From Clostridiales bacterium (GTDB lineage: Bacteria > Bacillota_A > Clostridia > Christensenellales > CAG-917): 6,025 nucleotides of DNA. Where the stretch lies: positions 1-6,025 of the forward strand of contig JAITEJ010000091.1 of assembly GCA_031282095.1 (NCBI GenBank), read 5' to 3'. The notes beneath the pieces were generated by a model. That model searched no databases and was not told the DNA's origin. It saw only the letters and a program-made list of their open reading frames with translations. Below, piece by piece: positions 5,304 through 6,025 of this stretch. Both the position numbers and the translations under genes were made by a program. The stretch's first letter is position 1. Every line of letters starts with the position of its first letter.

Positions 5304-5497
5304 AAGTTTCAAGGATTGCCGCAATTAAAGTCGTTTTTATTTTCATATCCTTATGTGTCGCGATATAAAATATTATATTTTTTCGGGACAAACACCGTTG
5401 CCATGACGGAGTGCATAGGGTTTACGGTTATTTTTTCTTATAATTCGTAACCTCTGATAAACATATTATATTTTTTTCATGAAATCTGAAAATTTTG
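5304..5497. other. AT-rich non-coding stretch before the rpmB promoter
   Basis: I see no gene here. It contains T-rich runs and the near-duplicate TATTATATTTTTT at about 5371 and 5465. TTGCGG (5288-5293) can pair with CCGCAA (5319-5324) over a 25-base loop, with T-rich sequence from 5333, which could at best be a poor terminator after the array. A TATAAT at 5439-5444 lacks a -35 at proper spacing. Confidence 0.5.
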
Positions 5498-5526
5498 TTG
5501 CTTAAAATGAGGAAAGGTGTTATAAT
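5498..5526 (+). promoter_or_regulatory. Extended -10 promoter of rpmB
   Basis: TTGCTT (5498-5503) and a perfect TATAAT (5521-5526) are 17 bp apart, and TGT immediately before the -10 makes an extended TGnTATAAT element. Transcription would begin near 5533, about 29 nt before the rpmB start, giving a short leader that carries the ribosome binding site. Confidence 0.8.
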
Positions 5527-5561
5527 TCATGCGTTACATAAACAGGAGAGGTGATTAGGCT

Positions 5562-5753
5562 ATGTCAAGAGTATGCGTAGTTTGCCAAAAAGGTCAGGCG
5601 ACGGGTAATAAAGTCAGCCACAGCAATCGCAAGACGAGAAGAACTTGGGGTGCTAACGTGCACATGGTTACCTATAAAAACCCCGACAACACAGTCGAAA
5701 GAGGATACGTTTGCACACGCTGTTTAAGAAGCGGCAAGATAAACCGCATCTGA
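5562..5753 (+). CDS. rpmB: 50S ribosomal protein L28
   Basis: This 63-residue protein is a structural component of the large ribosomal subunit. It shows the L28 signature GNKVSHSNRKTRRTWGANVH (15-34), a basic RNA-binding core, and the C-terminal RGYVCTRCLRSGKI. Cysteines C5/C8 and C51/C54 form the two CxxC pairs of the zinc-binding (C+) version of L28. The length is normal for Bacillota. The start is supported by AGGAGAGGTGA (5544-5554) about 7 bases upstream. It appears to be a single-gene unit with its own promoter and a terminator downstream, apparently unrelated to the CRISPR relic on its left. Confidence 0.98.
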   Translation: MSRVCVVCQKGQATGNKVSHSNRKTRRTWGANVHMVTYKNPDNTVERGYVCTRCLRSGKINRI

Positions 5754-5858
5754 AAAAGGCGACAGGTTTCAAGCATTGGTTTGGAGCGTATTTCTATGTT
5801 AAGCCGAATGGAATCGGTTAGAGTATTGCGAGTTTCTTTCGTTAGGTAAACTTTCGCG

Positions 5859-5885
5859 TTCAAATCGCGCGTAATTTGAATTTTT
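5859..5885 (+). terminator. Candidate intrinsic terminator downstream of rpmB
   Basis: TTCAAAT (5859-5865) pairs perfectly with ATTTGAA (5874-5880) over an 8-base loop and runs into five T's (5881-5885). The stem is AT-rich, so efficiency is uncertain. It lies 106 bases after the rpmB stop; 5754-5858 shows no gene. Confidence 0.5.
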
Positions 5886-5960
5886 CGGGGTTAACGGCTG
5901 AATTGAAATACATAGCTTGGCACCGATAGCGTAGTCAAAAAATTGCCTTGGATTAAAAGC

Positions 5961-5983
5961 CGCCCGTGAGAACGGGCGTTTTT
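5961..5983 (+). terminator. Strong rho-independent terminator
   Basis: CGCCCGT (5961-5967), a GAGA loop and ACGGGCG (5972-5978) form a 7-bp GC-rich stem followed at once by five T's. A run of A's on the left side (5955-5958) means it could also act on minus-strand transcripts entering from the right. The remaining 42 bases to the window edge show nothing recognisable. Confidence 0.85.
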
Positions 5984-6025
5984 CATATTGGCAGCTCCAA
6001 AGTGCATAAAGCAGGCGACGCGGGA

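Overview
This window looks like a piece of a Bacillota (Firmicutes) chromosome, probably from an uncultured Clostridia-type organism. The evidence is the order dnaX - ybaB/ebfC - recR, a 63-residue ribosomal protein L28 with two CxxC zinc knuckles, strong AGGAGG-type ribosome binding sites, and Bacillota-style TATAAT promoters. All recognisable protein genes lie on the + strand.

Layout. (1) Positions 1-348 are the 3' end of an unrecognised protein gene. (2) A 408-bp gap holds a diverged direct repeat and a likely promoter for the next gene. (3) dnaX (757-2553) encodes the clamp-loader tau subunit. It carries a run of ten A's whose two alternative frames both stop within a few codons, so it probably makes a short gamma-like product by slippage, and its linker contains a 117-bp in-frame tandem duplication. 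(4) A hairpin with a U-rich tail and an 8-bp hairpin precede ybaB (2663-2992), a nucleoid-associated protein. (5) A 622-bp gap filled with 92- to 96-bp tandem repeats separates ybaB from recR (3615-4199). An orphan Shine-Dalgarno overlapping the ybaB stop, together with the poor ribosome binding site of recR, suggests that the repeats split a formerly tight ybaB-recR junction. DnaX and RecR are replication/repair proteins, and this cluster is conserved in many bacteria.

(6) Positions about 4375-5303 hold the most interesting region: the relic of a type II CRISPR-Cas locus. A minus-strand candidate tracrRNA contains an anti-repeat. It is followed by the first ~122 codons of cas9 (RuvC-I and bridge helix intact), then directly by a short decayed CRISPR array of about five 36-bp repeats on a ~66-bp period. 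The rest of cas9 and any cas1/cas2/csn2 are absent, consistent with a large internal deletion.

(7) rpmB (5562-5753) is a normal housekeeping gene with its own extended -10 promoter. Two candidate terminators follow it. No complete novel system is visible; the CRISPR element is a degraded member of a known class, not a new one.
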